NCBI GenBank assembly: GCA_001683735.1
Contig: LUGG01000037.1
Coordinates: 1 to 41,684 of the forward strand
Direction: 5' to 3'
DNA length: 41,684 nucleotides
From: Grifola frondosa
Lineage: Eukaryota; Basidiomycota; Agaricomycetes; Polyporales; Grifolaceae
Made by a program: the position numbers and the translations under genes. The notes below the pieces were generated by a model, which saw only the letters and a program-made list of their open reading frames with translations, ran no database searches and was not told the DNA's origin. Shown one piece after another: positions 40,991 through 41,684 of this stretch. How positions within the stretch are numbered: the first letter of the stretch is position 1; each line of letters begins with the position of its first letter.

Positions 40991-41684
40991 AGTGATCAAG
41001 CATTCATGAAAGAGTGTGAGAGGGCAAAATTAATAGAGATAACAGTGTGTGGGTGGACAAGTTCATCTGGATCATCAAAAATATCTAGATTTGTTGAAAG
41101 GTAGGAACAGAGGGGAGGAGCATATTCTTGAAGGATATTTATAGATAAAAACACACTAAATGGAATAAGTGCTACACTCATGAAGTTATCAACAACATAG
41201 GTCCACAACTGGCAATCTGTAGGAGGTCATCTGGAAGGCATAGTTGCTGAGTTGGAGGATAACTTGAGGCCTTATTGTATATTGTAGGCTTTTAAAAAAA
41301 TTTCTTATAAAGGTATAATATCTGTTCTCTTAGTTGATACGTAATGGAGTCCATGTTTATTGAATGTGACTCAGACTGCATTCAGTAAGCATAATGGACC
41401 TAAGTCAGAAGATCTCTTAATTTGATTTTCTCAACATTGGCAGTTTTTCAGATTAATTTTTTTGATGTCAGGAGGTCAATTAAACATTGCCAATGATGGG
41501 CACTTTAAACTTTAAATAGTGCTAATGATGAATGTTGTACAATTTATGAATTAATGAGATGACCTGTGATGGGCAATATGTGTTCCTTAAGCACATGATC
41601 TCTAGTATAATGTGAAGAGAGTAGTTCTACTAAGGTTTTTTAATAGTTTTAATACTGGAGTAAATTAACACATGACATCCAATA
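40991..41684. other. Right edge, no gene seen
   Basis: AT-rich, CpG-poor DNA; could be the 5' part of the transposon relic or flanking repeat sequence. Confidence 0.4.

Larger units (their letters stand above)
37705..41684. other. CpG-depleted AT-rich block
   Basis: From 37,741 to the right edge I count about seven CG dinucleotides in 3.9 kb; 37,621-37,704 alone contains four. TG and CA are abundant. This is the footprint of long-term cytosine methylation followed by deamination, or of a RIP-like process. The transposase relic inside supports a repeat origin. Confidence 0.75.

Noticed and set aside
1..41684. tRNA, rRNA or other structural RNA genes
   Set aside because: No T-arm/A-box/B-box arrangement or rRNA-like segment was found; the only tRNA-like match is the antisense primer-binding site.

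Overview
The window looks like a transposon-rich island from a filamentous basidiomycete, most likely an Agaricomycete. The reasons are host-type genes with many short introns (about 45-65 bp, GT..AG), a glyoxal oxidase relic, a Ty3/Gypsy element whose reverse transcriptase resembles families common in mushroom genomes (family resemblance from memory, not searched), and several kinds of DNA transposon relics. No bacterial, organellar or CRISPR features are visible.

Layout, left to right. 1-2,933: an uncharacterised multi-exon gene on the + strand, entering from the left edge. Two separate 380-bp hAT-like MITEs, each with its own 8-bp target duplication, interrupt its exons. 3,254-3,473: a palindromic MITE. 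3,870-7,960: three diverged copies of an LTR-like repeat (one inverted, two direct). The direct pair brackets a spliced gag-like or zinc-binding gene, so this may be an old non-autonomous LTR element. 8,330-11,827: three decayed host genes on the minus strand: glyoxal oxidase, glyoxalase I and a gamma-butyrobetaine/trimethyllysine dioxygenase-like fragment. 12,120-12,940: a minus-strand relative of the 5.3-7.2 kb gene. 13,251-14,307: a Mutator-like (Pack-MULE-like) element with arms of about 270-280 bp, a 9-bp target duplication and a carried gene fragment. 14,580-15,180: two more palindromic MITE relics.

16,013-36,596: a 20.6-kb Ty3/Gypsy-type LTR retrotransposon with LTRs of about 2.79 kb. 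Its U3 region carries dense, correctly phased heat-shock elements (GAAnnTTC arrays) upstream of a TATA box, followed by a repeated stem-loop leader and a clear tRNA primer-binding site. The interior has three modules, each ending in the same 13-bp polypurine-tract signature: (A) gag, CCHC knuckle and two successive retropepsin domains; (B) a GC-rich cargo block with one or two genes that have their own TATA boxes; (C) reverse transcriptase, RNase H and integrase. All long frames are broken by several indels or stops, so this copy is probably non-autonomous, unless the indels are assembly errors.

36,651-37,560: an unidentified spliced minus-strand host gene. From about 37,705 to the right end the sequence becomes AT-rich and almost free of CpG (about seven CG in 3.9 kb). 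It contains an (AT)n tract, a broken low-complexity/coiled-coil frame and a decayed PIF/Harbinger-like transposase. The sharp CpG boundary suggests old, heavily methylated transposon sequence.

Most of the window is therefore mobile DNA and gene relics. The most noteworthy signals are the heat-shock-type LTR promoter, the tandem protease modules, the repeated polypurine tracts with cargo, and the exon-borne MITEs whose ends could act as splice sites.
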